A DNA stretch of 6,509 nucleotides from Planctomycetaceae bacterium (GCA_031254675.1 JAIRTV010000268.1:1-6509), one strand, 5' to 3'. Counted from the first letter of the stretch, positions 1 through 6,264 are shown. The notes: a model not told the origin generated them from the sequence alone. Translations and numbers: made by a program.

Positions 1-323
1 CATTGGGTTCCAGAACAAAGGGCAAAACTTGTATTGGTTGCTGGATTACCGGAACACAAAAAGGACAACCCAAAACGTATTACATTTACAATATTTGTGT
101 TCACGAGGAATGTTTTGCAGAAACCGGCGCTCAAGCAATTAGTTACACGACGGCGGTTCCGGCGGTGTTGGGAGCGAAGATGATTCTGTCCGGTCAATGG
201 AAGGGTTGCGGTGTTTTCAACATGGAACAATTCGATCCTGATCCGTTTATGAACGAAATTGGTCAATGGGGATTGCCTTGGGTTGAAACTCTGCCGACAA
301 CAGAAAAAATGAATCCGCTTTGA
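1..323 (+). CDS. Saccharopine dehydrogenase family protein, probable carboxynorspermidine synthase (C-terminal part)
   Basis: This is the last 107 codons (including TGA at 321-323) of a gene that begins left of the window. The TTG at position 3 is an internal leucine codon, not a start. The visible part matches the C-terminal domain of the saccharopine dehydrogenase-like family: a TYYIYNICVHEECF stretch (fragment residues about 25-38), GAQAISYTTAVPA (42-54), then FDPDPFM (77-83) and a closing GLPW (90-93). That combination is what I recall from carboxynorspermidine synthase/dehydrogenase, which reductively condenses aspartate semialdehyde with a diamine using NADPH in the alternative polyamine pathway. 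Saccharopine dehydrogenase of lysine metabolism is the main alternative, and the missing NAD(P)-binding N-terminus would help decide. The enzyme should be cytoplasmic. Its downstream neighbour hydE is on the opposite strand, so the two genes converge. Family assignment is firm; the exact substrate is inference. Confidence 0.8.
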   Translation, partial: LGSRTKGKTCIGCWITGTQKGQPKTYYIYNICVHEECFAETGAQAISYTTAVPAVLGAKMILSGQWKGCGVFNMEQFDPDPFMNEIGQWGLPWVETLPTTEKMNPL

Positions 324-360
324 ACAGTTACGAAATATTTTACCGAACAATCGTGATGTT

Positions 361-375
361 GCCCAAAAGGTGGGC
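361..375. repeat. Small GC-rich hairpin at the start of the tandem repeat
   Basis: GCCCA (361-365) and TGGGC (371-375) can form a 5-bp stem around a 5-nt loop, extendable by G-U pairs. It lies about 40 nt after the stop of the left-hand gene, where a terminator would be expected, but no T-run follows. A role in termination is therefore only a possibility. Confidence 0.4.
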
Positions 376-452
376 GATGCTGTCTCCAAGGTAGGTGATG
401 TTATCTCCAAGGTGGGTGATGCTGTCTCCAAGGTGGGTGATGTTTCGCCGAA
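369..452. repeat. 21-bp direct tandem repeat, four units
   Basis: Four consecutive 21-bp units occupy 369-389, 390-410, 411-431 and 432-452. Units 1-3 share the frame GGTGGGTGATGCTGTCTCCAA with few changes, and unit 4 diverges in its last third. A very degenerate unit may precede them (348-368). Units alternate between a GATGCT and a GATGTT type, giving a 42-bp higher-order period: exact GTGATGTT octamers sit at 353, 395 and 437. If read as protein on the + strand, the array gives heptads such as VGDAVSK, but that frame continues antisense into hydE and has no convincing start, so I treat the array as non-coding. It fills the gap between two convergent genes. Its function is unknown. Confidence 0.85.
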
Positions 453-459
453 ACATCAC
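437..459. repeat. 23-nt near-perfect palindrome ending the tandem array
   Basis: GTGATGTTTCG (437-447) is followed, after a single C, by its exact reverse complement CGAAACATCAC (449-459). The left arm is the end of the fourth tandem unit. As RNA it could fold into a 9-10 bp hairpin with a 3-5 nt loop. It lies 54 nt beyond the hydE stop, so it could end the minus-strand transcript or mark a protein-binding site. Neither side carries a T-run, so it is not a canonical intrinsic terminator. Confidence 0.7.
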
Positions 460-513
460 ATCAGCGAAAGCCGATTAGCCCAAGGTTCCAAAACCCGAAA
501 TACGACAAGGCTA

Positions 514-1581
514 TTAAACCTTTTCTCTTGTTTTGTGATTTTGGGGGAGTTGTTCCTTGAGAGGTCGGACGTTTCCGATGTCCATAACAATTTCATATCC
601 GGCAGCGCGAACCCGACGACTCAAACACGCACAACATTCCGCCGCCTCATCACCAGTACAAATTTTATTGTCGTACAACTCGTATTTGCTGCGCACTTCA
701 ACCGGCGACAAATTCGGCATGACCACATTGGCTCCCGCACGCAACCCCATCTCACGCCCCTGCGGATCAGCCGTACCAAGCGCTGTTGTTGCCGGAATCA
801 ACGCATTCGGGAACATCAACCGCAATATCCCTATCAATCGAAGTGTTAAACGTAAATCACCACTGCTAAAACGATTAAACGGCGTTGCACGATGAGCAAT
901 AAACGGTCCAATTCCAATCATTGCAGGACGGAGTTGTTGCAAAAAACGTAAGTCCTCAATCAAACACGCCGTCGTTTGGAACGGAGAACCCACCATAAAA
1001 CCAGAACCAACTTGATAACCAATCTCTCGCAAATTCCAAAGACATCGCTTTCGATTTTCCAAACTCATACCAACCGGATGAAGTTTCGCGTAATGTTCCG
1101 CGTTTGCCGTTTCGTGCCGAAGAAGATAACGATTGGCACCCGCTCGGAAGAATAACTCATAACTTTCATAAGATTTTTCACCCAAAGAAAGTGTGATGGC
1201 ACAATCTGTATATTTTTTCCGTATCTCCGCAACTATTTCACTGATTTGTTCGTCCGTATAGAACGGGTCTTCACCACCTTGCAACACAAATGTTCGGTAA
1301 CCAAGCCCATAACCAATTTCACAACAACACAATATCTCGCTCTTGGATAACCGATAACGTTCCAGTTTGAGGTTCTTCCAACGAATACCACAGTAAAAAC
1401 AATCGTTTCGGCAATAGTTGGTAAACTCAATCAAACCCCGAATATAAACATCCGTTCCATAATATTCTCGCCGAACCTCATCAGCGTGCCGGAACAATTC
1501 TTGATCATACAGCGATGTCTCAATCAACTTCTTCAGATCAACATCAGGAAGATCACGGTTTGCGTGTAATTGTTCAATCAT
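514..1581 (-). CDS. hydE: [FeFe]-hydrogenase H-cluster maturase, radical SAM protein HydE
   Basis: HydE is a cytoplasmic radical SAM enzyme that, with HydF and HydG, builds the 2Fe subcluster of [FeFe]-hydrogenase. The 355-residue product has the usual family length. Visible features are the radical SAM CX3CX2C motif (C57, C61, C64), QGGEDP (101-106), RYLLRHETAN (151-160), GIGPFIAH (223-230) and IPATTALGT (262-270). A C-terminal CX7CX2C set (C308, C316, C319) matches the ligands of the accessory cluster seen in some HydE proteins. RHETAN and that motif favour HydE over the related PylB and BioB. The ATG at 1579-1581 is the longest in-frame start and gives a normal N-terminus, although I see no Shine-Dalgarno sequence. 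The gene follows aroA by 91 nt and is the last of the minus-strand cluster. No hydF, hydG or hydrogenase gene is in view. Confidence 0.93.
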   Translation of the reverse strand: MIEQLHANRDLPDVDLKKLIETSLYDQELFRHADEVRREYYGTDVYIRGLIEFTNYCRNDCFYCGIRWKNLKLERYRLSKSEILCCCEIGYGLGYRTFVLQGGEDPFYTDEQISEIVAEIRKKYTDCAITLSLGEKSYESYELFFRAGANRYLLRHETANAEHYAKLHPVGMSLENRKRCLWNLREIGYQVGSGFMVGSPFQTTACLIEDLRFLQQLRPAMIGIGPFIAHRATPFNRFSSGDLRLTLRLIGILRLMFPNALIPATTALGTADPQGREMGLRAGANVVMPNLSPVEVRSKYELYDNKICTGDEAAECCACLSRRVRAAGYEIVMDIGNVRPLKEQLPQNHKTREKV

Positions 1582-1672
1582 GTGGGATTGTGGGATGTGA
1601 GGCGTGGATTGTATGGCGTAGAGGTTGCGATCTATTAAAGCCCAAAATTCCGCTTACACCACACACCGCCCA

Positions 1673-2947
1673 TCACAACTCCTCCAGAAGGTTAAAAAAA
1701 TTGGGAAACGTTTTATGAGTACACTCCGGGTTTTTAATCACAACACCAGGTAAACCCAAACCAACAACCGCAAAACTCATTGCCATTCGGTGATCGTCGT
1801 AAGTTTCAACTGTTGCCGGAATTAACTGTTTGGGCGGAACAATCCGCAAACCATCAGGGCGTTCATCCACAATAGCACCAAATCGACGCAACTCCCTCGC
1901 CAAATCCGTAATACGATCCGTTTCCTTATAGCGAACATGTTGTATATTGGTTATTTCGGTACTTCCTTCGGCGAACAACGCGGTTGCGGCAAGCGTTTGC
2001 GCAGTATCGCTAAACGAATTCATATCAACCGAAATTCCTCGAAGCGTTTTTTGAGGCGAACGACTCACCGTAATCGAATCAGAACACCATTGAATATCAC
2101 AACCCATCTTTTCGAGACAATCCACAAACGCAATATCACCTTGCAGACTTTGCCGCGACAAACCCGGAACAGTAACCGAACCACCACAAATTGCTGCTGC
2201 CGCAAAAAAATACGATGCTCCCGACGCATCCGGTTCAATTTGATATTGCTGAGGTGTTCGGTAATTTGTTCCCATCGCAAACCGGAATATCTCAAAATCA
2301 CCGGAAATTTCCGCAAGAACTCCAAATGATTTCATCATTTCAAGCGTCATACGAATATACGGTTTGGAGACAAGATTTCCGGTGAGTCGGAGTTCGATGT
2401 TGGCGGATCGCGCCGCCAACGGAACCGCCAAAAGCAATGCACTCAGAAATTGGCTGGAAATCGAACCGGAAACCGTCGCCGATTTCGTCTGTCGTCCATC
2501 AGAAACTTGGCGATCAGCATCGCAAAACAATAAAGGTGGAAAACCGTTTTTTTGTTCATAACAAATGTTTGCGCCAAGCGTTTGCAGAGCTTCCACCAGA
2601 TCACGAATAGGGCGTTCGTGCATACGCGGTTTTCCGTAAAGGCGATAATTGCCTTGGGCAAAAGCCAATAGAGCGGTTAGAAATCGTGCCGTCGTTCCGC
2701 TGTTACCGACATAGATATTGGCGTCTCGATTAGGAAAAATCTTGCGAGTTCCGGCAATTTGTATTTGTTGCTTGTTGGGATGGTGTTGTATTTCCAGTCC
2801 GAGTTGGCGGAGAGCTTCAACGAGAACTTGAGTGTCTTCGGAATCAAGGACTCCTTCCAGAATTGTCGCGCCTTCCGACAACGCCGCCAAAATTAACGCC
2901 CGATTGGTCATACTTTTCGAACCAGGTAAAACAACAACCGCATTCAT
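1673..2947 (-). CDS. aroA: 3-phosphoshikimate 1-carboxyvinyltransferase (EPSP synthase)
   Basis: EPSP synthase transfers the enolpyruvyl group of phosphoenolpyruvate to shikimate 3-phosphate, the penultimate step to chorismate, in the cytoplasm. The 424-residue product has the normal length and family landmarks throughout: LPGSKSMTNR (7-16; K11, S12, R16), GNSGTTARF (81-89), the phosphate-binding SSQ (164-166), EPDASGASY (238-246), the catalytic aspartate in DMNSFSD (D314), HVRYKETDR (337-345; E342), YDDHR (383-387) and CTHKTFP (409-415; K412). The frame stays open upstream to 3160, but that would add 71 residues inside the preceding gene. The ATG at 2945-2947 gives the canonical start just before LPGSKS, so I choose it despite a weak ribosome binding site. 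It starts 46 nt after the radical SAM gene and is probably cotranscribed. One oddity: F89 occupies the place of E. coli P101. Confidence 0.97.
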   Translation of the reverse strand: MNAVVVLPGSKSMTNRALILAALSEGATILEGVLDSEDTQVLVEALRQLGLEIQHHPNKQQIQIAGTRKIFPNRDANIYVGNSGTTARFLTALLAFAQGNYRLYGKPRMHERPIRDLVEALQTLGANICYEQKNGFPPLLFCDADRQVSDGRQTKSATVSGSISSQFLSALLLAVPLAARSANIELRLTGNLVSKPYIRMTLEMMKSFGVLAEISGDFEIFRFAMGTNYRTPQQYQIEPDASGASYFFAAAAICGGSVTVPGLSRQSLQGDIAFVDCLEKMGCDIQWCSDSITVSRSPQKTLRGISVDMNSFSDTAQTLAATALFAEGSTEITNIQHVRYKETDRITDLARELRRFGAIVDERPDGLRIVPPKQLIPATVETYDDHRMAMSFAVVGLGLPGVVIKNPECTHKTFPNFFNLLEEL

Positions 2948-2993
2948 AGAGCGACTCGTTAATAGTGAATATGTTGCGAAAATAAGGTTTCTT

Positions 2994-4730
2994 TTAAAAT
3001 CGAATATGTTCCCAAGGCAATTCGGAATTGTCGGGAATTGTTTCGTGAATGATTTGATGAATATTGATTTTTTCTTCGGCAATCGCTTGTTCCCAGCAGT
3101 CGCCGCGAAAATAATCCGTCCACGCATCCAACCGCGCTCCAAGTCGCCACGCTCTTTCAATCACCCGACCAAAACGCCGATCACTTCGACAAATTAACGC
3201 TTCAAGCAAACTTGTTTCCAACGTATGATATTTAAGCGAAATTCCAGTACGCCGAATACGATTGACCAACCGCGCATGAGCATTGAGAAAATAACCTTGT
3301 GATTGCATTCCCAAACGTTCCCAAAACGAATGCGGCTTCGGTACAAAATTGGAAACATTCGCCGTAATAATCGGAGTTCTGCCGCGAATCCGTTTGCCAA
3401 GCCGACCAATCTCCAACGATAAATCAATAATCCCATCAATATCATTGTTCGTTTCTTCCGGCAAACCGCAAAGAAAATACATCTTAACCCGATTAAAACC
3501 GTTAGAAAAAGCCGTTTCGCAACCGTTAAGCAAATTTTCATTCGTAATTGGTTTGCCGATTCGTCGTCGCATTTCGTCGAGAGCGGCTTCGGGAGCCAGT
3601 GTCAAACCGGAAGTTCGCTCTGTGGTTAATTGTTGCATCACATCGCTGAGCTGATGATTCACCCGCAAACTCGGTACGGAAATAGAAACATGCAACGGTG
3701 TTAATACTTTGCGAAGTTGTTCGATGAGTTCTTCAAATTTCGGATAATCGCTGGTTGAAAGTGAGAGCAGGGACACTTCGTCCGAACCGGTTGCCAAACA
3801 CGATTCCAAAGCGATCCGAACAATTGATTCGGGACTCCGAACTCGAATCGGACGTTTTTGCACGGTACTAACACAAAATTTGCAACGTCCCGGACAACCC
3901 CGCATAATTTCTATCGCAACCCGATCTTGAACACATTCCACCAACGGGACAATCCGCAGAATCGGCGGTTCAAACGCTTCAATCTCACGCACCACCGCCG
4001 GTCGAACCACTTCGGGAACACCTGATTCGTTCGGTTTGGGTTTTAACGCCCGACCGTGGGAATCATACCGAACAGAATAAAACTGCGGAACAACCACAAA
4101 CGGAAATCGTCGCGCTGTTTCAAGTAACGCAGAACGACGATCAAAATAAGTCGCCGAATCTTGTTTCGTAAAGGTTTGTTTCATTTCGAGCCAGAAATCA
4201 CAAACCGCCGGAAGTGATTCTTCGCCATCACCAATAATAAAAAGATCAATGAAATCGCTCATTGGTTCTGGATTGACAGCCGACGGTCCGCCGGCAATGA
4301 CCAAAGGATCACGCATGGATCGTTCCGAAACATGAAGCGGCACTCCACCAAGATCAAGCATTGTCAGAACATTTGTGTAGGACATTTCGTACTGCAACGA
4401 AAATCCAAGCACATCAAATTCGGTGAGCGGCGAAAATGTTTCCAACGAATAAAGCGGCAAATCATGTTTCCGTAACGCTTGCTCCATATCAGGATATGGC
4501 GTAAAAACACGTTCGCAAGCCCAATCGCAACGATGATTCATCAGCGAATAAAGCAATTGCAATCCGTAATTGCTCATTCCGATTGTGTAAACATCGGGAA
4601 ACGCAAAACAAAATCGTCCACGTACCGAGTCTTTCGGTTTGACAACACTTCCGAGTTCCCCGCCGATATATTGCCCCGGCAAGGCAACTTCGGAAAGCAA
4701 TAAATGTTCAATTTTCCGGCGAAAAGTCAA
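2994..4730 (-). CDS. B12-binding-domain radical SAM protein, TIGR03960-like
   Basis: The 578-residue product has two parts. Residues about 37-175 resemble a cobalamin-binding Rossmann-type region (FAFPDVYTIGMSNYG at 42-56, DVLGFSLQYEMSYTN at 106-120, AGGPSAVNPEP at 146-156, IIGDGEE at 165-171). The radical SAM core follows, with CX3CX2C in RGCPGRCKFC (C279, C283, C286), LTLAPEAA (376-383) and YFLCGLPEET (418-427). The layout and the LPWEHI end (571-576) fit the uncharacterised TIGR03960 family. Its reaction is unknown; enzymes of this architecture often do methyl transfer or ring rearrangement. In many bacteria the family is fused or adjacent to a DUF2344 domain, which is absent here. The likely start is TTG at 4728-4730, inside the end of the upstream gene (23-nt overlap), suggesting translational coupling. 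No clear Shine-Dalgarno sequence is visible, so the exact start is uncertain. Confidence 0.88.
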   Translation of the reverse strand: MTFRRKIEHLLLSEVALPGQYIGGELGSVVKPKDSVRGRFCFAFPDVYTIGMSNYGLQLLYSLMNHRCDWACERVFTPYPDMEQALRKHDLPLYSLETFSPLTEFDVLGFSLQYEMSYTNVLTMLDLGGVPLHVSERSMRDPLVIAGGPSAVNPEPMSDFIDLFIIGDGEESLPAVCDFWLEMKQTFTKQDSATYFDRRSALLETARRFPFVVVPQFYSVRYDSHGRALKPKPNESGVPEVVRPAVVREIEAFEPPILRIVPLVECVQDRVAIEIMRGCPGRCKFCVSTVQKRPIRVRSPESIVRIALESCLATGSDEVSLLSLSTSDYPKFEELIEQLRKVLTPLHVSISVPSLRVNHQLSDVMQQLTTERTSGLTLAPEAALDEMRRRIGKPITNENLLNGCETAFSNGFNRVKMYFLCGLPEETNNDIDGIIDLSLEIGRLGKRIRGRTPIITANVSNFVPKPHSFWERLGMQSQGYFLNAHARLVNRIRRTGISLKYHTLETSLLEALICRSDRRFGRVIERAWRLGARLDAWTDYFRGDCWEQAIAEEKINIHQIIHETIPDNSELPWEHIRF

Positions 4731-5541
4731 AATATTTTTGTGTTATACCATAGCGGTATATTTCTGATTGAATGTTTTCGGTTGGACGGCAATCTCGGTT
4801 TATTTCCCAATCGTTGTTCCGGCAATAATTGTGTTGATGCAATTCCGGTTTGGCGTCTTGTTTTTCGTAACCGAGACTTTTGAGAACTTCGAGAATTTCG
4901 GAACAAGTCGGAAACATCCGTCCGCTTGTTCGTTTGTATTCGTTTAAGGCGTTCATAAATTCGACTTCGTCTTGCGAATAATCTCGCTCGCAAGTTGACG
5001 GGTCAATTTGGCGACGCCGAACATTCTTTTTTTGTGTCGGAACGGAAACCGGTGTTGTTGCCGGTCGATCAATTTTCTTCTTATCATACGAACAACCGGA
5101 GTTTCGTTCAACTGACCGAGAAAGTTTTTCGAATTTATCCAATGTTGTTAATTCGTCATCGGCAAAGGGTAAATCGGTGTCGGAATGGTTGGAAGCGAAA
5201 TAATCGTCGTGTAAAAGATTTTTTGGGGCAATTTGTTTTTTTCGGGAAGGTTCGATGGGCGGCGTGGTTGCTACGCTGGAGTTGGCAACCGCAGGGCGGT
5301 TTCGTTCTGTTTCCGCAACCGATGGGCGAGATTTCCAATCGTTTTGATTTGTTTGTGCCAAAAAATCAGCAGAAAGAATGTTAATTGGTAAGGCTTTACG
5401 TGGTCTTCCGCGTTTTTTTTTCAGTTTCTGTTTGGTCGAATGAACCGCTGGAGCAACCGAAACGGGAATAAAGCAAAATTCAGACGGAAATGGGTCTGTA
5501 TTCCCTTGTATTTCAAGAGAATTTCCAAATTGTTGTGTCAT
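4708..5541 (-). CDS. Hypothetical protein with AT-hook and conserved C-terminal module
   Basis: I do not recognise a named family for this 277-residue protein. It has no signal peptide or membrane segment. Residues 39-50 are strongly basic, and KKKRGRPRK (41-49) has the RGRP core of an AT-hook, a minor-groove DNA-binding motif. A long, low-complexity, probably disordered linker follows (about 50-175), with two further basic patches (R100-K102 and K171-R177). The only compact-looking part is at 187-226: SQDEVEFMNALNEYKR then MFPTCSEILEVLKSLGYEK, probably helical, and similar to short modules I recall from planctomycete hypothetical proteins. The ATG at 5539-5541 is preceded by AAGGTG with 5-nt spacing, which supports the start. 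The gene leads the minus-strand cluster and overlaps the radical SAM gene by 23 nt. A DNA-binding or nucleoid role is inferred from the AT-hook alone. Confidence 0.8.
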   Translation of the reverse strand: MTQQFGNSLEIQGNTDPFPSEFCFIPVSVAPAVHSTKQKLKKKRGRPRKALPINILSADFLAQTNQNDWKSRPSVAETERNRPAVANSSVATTPPIEPSRKKQIAPKNLLHDDYFASNHSDTDLPFADDELTTLDKFEKLSRSVERNSGCSYDKKKIDRPATTPVSVPTQKKNVRRRQIDPSTCERDYSQDEVEFMNALNEYKRTSGRMFPTCSEILEVLKSLGYEKQDAKPELHQHNYCRNNDWEINRDCRPTENIQSEIYRYGITQKYFDFSPEN

Positions 5542-5557
5542 CGAAACACCTTTTCGA
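5541..5557 (-). promoter_or_regulatory. Ribosome binding site of the AT-hook gene, inside a small hairpin
   Basis: On the minus strand TCGAAA and TTTCGA flank AGGTG, so the Shine-Dalgarno core would lie in the loop of a 6-bp stem whose last base is the A of the ATG. The SD sequence AAGGTG with 5-nt spacing is good. Folding is predicted by eye only. Confidence 0.5.
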
Positions 5558-5723
5558 GGGGGATAAAGGATTGAAGGGGGACGGGAAAATTATTCAAAAA
5601 TTTAATTCGACACGTTTGGAAATAATTTTTAACAATCACGAAAAATGTTCGGATATGTTAAAATCAACGGATTACAGAACAACGCCGATTCTATCTCTTG
5701 ATTGGGTTATACGGAATGTTGTT

Positions 5724-5752
5724 ATTATTGGGTTTGAGTCGGATATTCGCAA
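5724..5752 (-). promoter_or_regulatory. Candidate sigma-70 promoter for the minus-strand cluster
   Basis: Reading the minus strand, TTGCGA (5752-5747) and AATAAT (5729-5724) are 17 nt apart, giving a moderate match to -35 and -10 boxes. A start near 5717 would leave a leader of about 175 nt before the AT-hook gene. The stretch is AT-rich, so a chance match is quite possible. No gene is seen in 5542-5808. Confidence 0.3.
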
Positions 5753-5765
5753 TATTTTTTGCGAA
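5746..5765. repeat. Inverted repeat overlapping the candidate -35 box
   Basis: TTCGCAA (5746-5752) and TTGCGAA (5759-5765) form a perfect 7-bp inverted repeat around a 6-nt TATTTT spacer. One arm contains the proposed -35 box of the minus-strand promoter, as an operator might. It could equally be a short hairpin in a + strand transcript. Confidence 0.45.
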
Positions 5766-5808
5766 AAGTTAAATGTTAAAATGATCAAATTATGTAAACC
5801 AGAGGGCT

Positions 5809-6152
5809 ATGGAGTGGAGAGTTGAAAACGGAATAGTGGAAAGTGTTCGGTTTTTCGACGCTTTTTCACTAAATTCTTCTCTATCTATTCGTTCTTCACG
5901 GTTTGGCTTCACTCTGGTCGAACTTTTTGTCGTGATTGCGATTATTGGCGCGCTAATCGCTCTTCTGTTGCCTGCCGTTCAAGCCGCGAGGGAAGCAACA
6001 AGACGAATACAGTGTACCAACAATCTAAAACAAATCGCGGTTATCAATGGGGTATTACGCTCCAGATTCTCCCGTTCATCGAAATGACTCCACGTTATGA
6101 GGTTTTCAAAACAACGGTCAGTTCTACCAATGGTCGTTGTCCTCCACCTTAG
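5809..6152 (+). pseudogene. Broken DUF1559 / type IV prepilin-like protein gene
   Basis: The ATG at 5809 opens a frame whose residues 32-77 are a textbook planctomycete DUF1559 N-terminus: prepilin cleavage site RFG|FTLVE (cleavage after G33, conserved glutamate E38), hydrophobic helix to about residue 56, then LLPAVQAAREATRR and CTNNLKQIA. The family sense is then lost, with a stop at 6085-6087. From 6042, in another frame, translation resumes as YQWGITLQILPFIEMTPRYEVF, which is the later ILPFIE segment of the same domain, and ends at TAG (6150-6152). The expected intervening stretch of a few dozen residues is missing, so an internal frame-disrupting deletion is likely, and the rest of the usual roughly 300-residue protein is absent. 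Intact members are exported pseudopilin-like proteins of unknown role, often in many copies. GAGGG lies only 2 nt before the ATG. Confidence 0.85.
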
Positions 6153-6167
6153 CACACGAACGAGAAT

Positions 6168-6201
6168 ATTATGAAAAAACGAGCGGGTTCTTTTTCATAA
6201 T
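6168..6201. repeat. 11-bp AT-rich inverted repeat
   Basis: ATTATGAAAAA (6168-6178) and TTTTTCATAAT (6191-6201) are exact reverse complements separated by 12 nt. AAC and GTT in the spacer can extend the stem past a bulged C, leaving GAGCGG as the loop. It lies 16 nt after the DUF1559 relic and upstream of the next promoter, so it could be a weak terminator or an operator. The stem is too AT-rich for a confident terminator call. Confidence 0.5.
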
Positions 6202-6212
6202 TTGAGTTGATC

Positions 6213-6264
6213 AAAAAAAAAATTTTGCCTCCCGCTTGACGAAACGAACAAGACAAGGCATAAT
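6213..6264 (+). promoter_or_regulatory. Sigma-70 promoter with upstream A-tract
   Basis: TTGACG (6236-6241) and CATAAT (6259-6264) are separated by exactly 17 nt, each differing from consensus at one base. A run of ten A followed by four T (6213-6226) sits where an UP element would contact the polymerase alpha subunits, roughly -58 to -45 from a start near 6271. This is the best promoter in the window. It points toward the gene beginning at 6461, leaving a leader of about 190 nt. Confidence 0.7.

Noticed and set aside
348..459. CRISPR array
   Set aside because: The units are contiguous 21-bp direct repeats with no unique spacers, and no cas gene is present.
370..849. Open + strand frame containing the VGDAVSK-type heptads
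   Set aside because: Most of it is antisense to hydE, which has complete family motifs. There is no ribosome binding site, and the heptads are explained by the 21-bp DNA repeat.
1937..2329. + strand open frame opposite aroA
   Set aside because: Its composition is Arg/Thr/Asn-rich, as expected from antisense of a real gene, with no recognisable domain.
2948..3160. 71-residue N-terminal extension of AroA
   Set aside because: It lies almost wholly inside the radical SAM gene, has no homology to AroA, and the ATG at 2947 gives the usual family start.
4995..5384. + strand open frame opposite the AT-hook gene
   Set aside because: It is antisense to a gene with a good ribosome binding site and plausible motifs, and nothing in it is recognisable.
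5655..5782. Two copies of ATGTTAAAAT (5655 and 5773) as possible operators
   Set aside because: A 10-mer repeat in AT-rich sequence 118 nt apart is easily due to chance, and the copies do not frame a promoter.
5655..5825. 56-codon + strand frame upstream of the DUF1559 relic
   Set aside because: There is no Shine-Dalgarno sequence or recognisable motif, and it runs through the AT-rich intergenic stretch.
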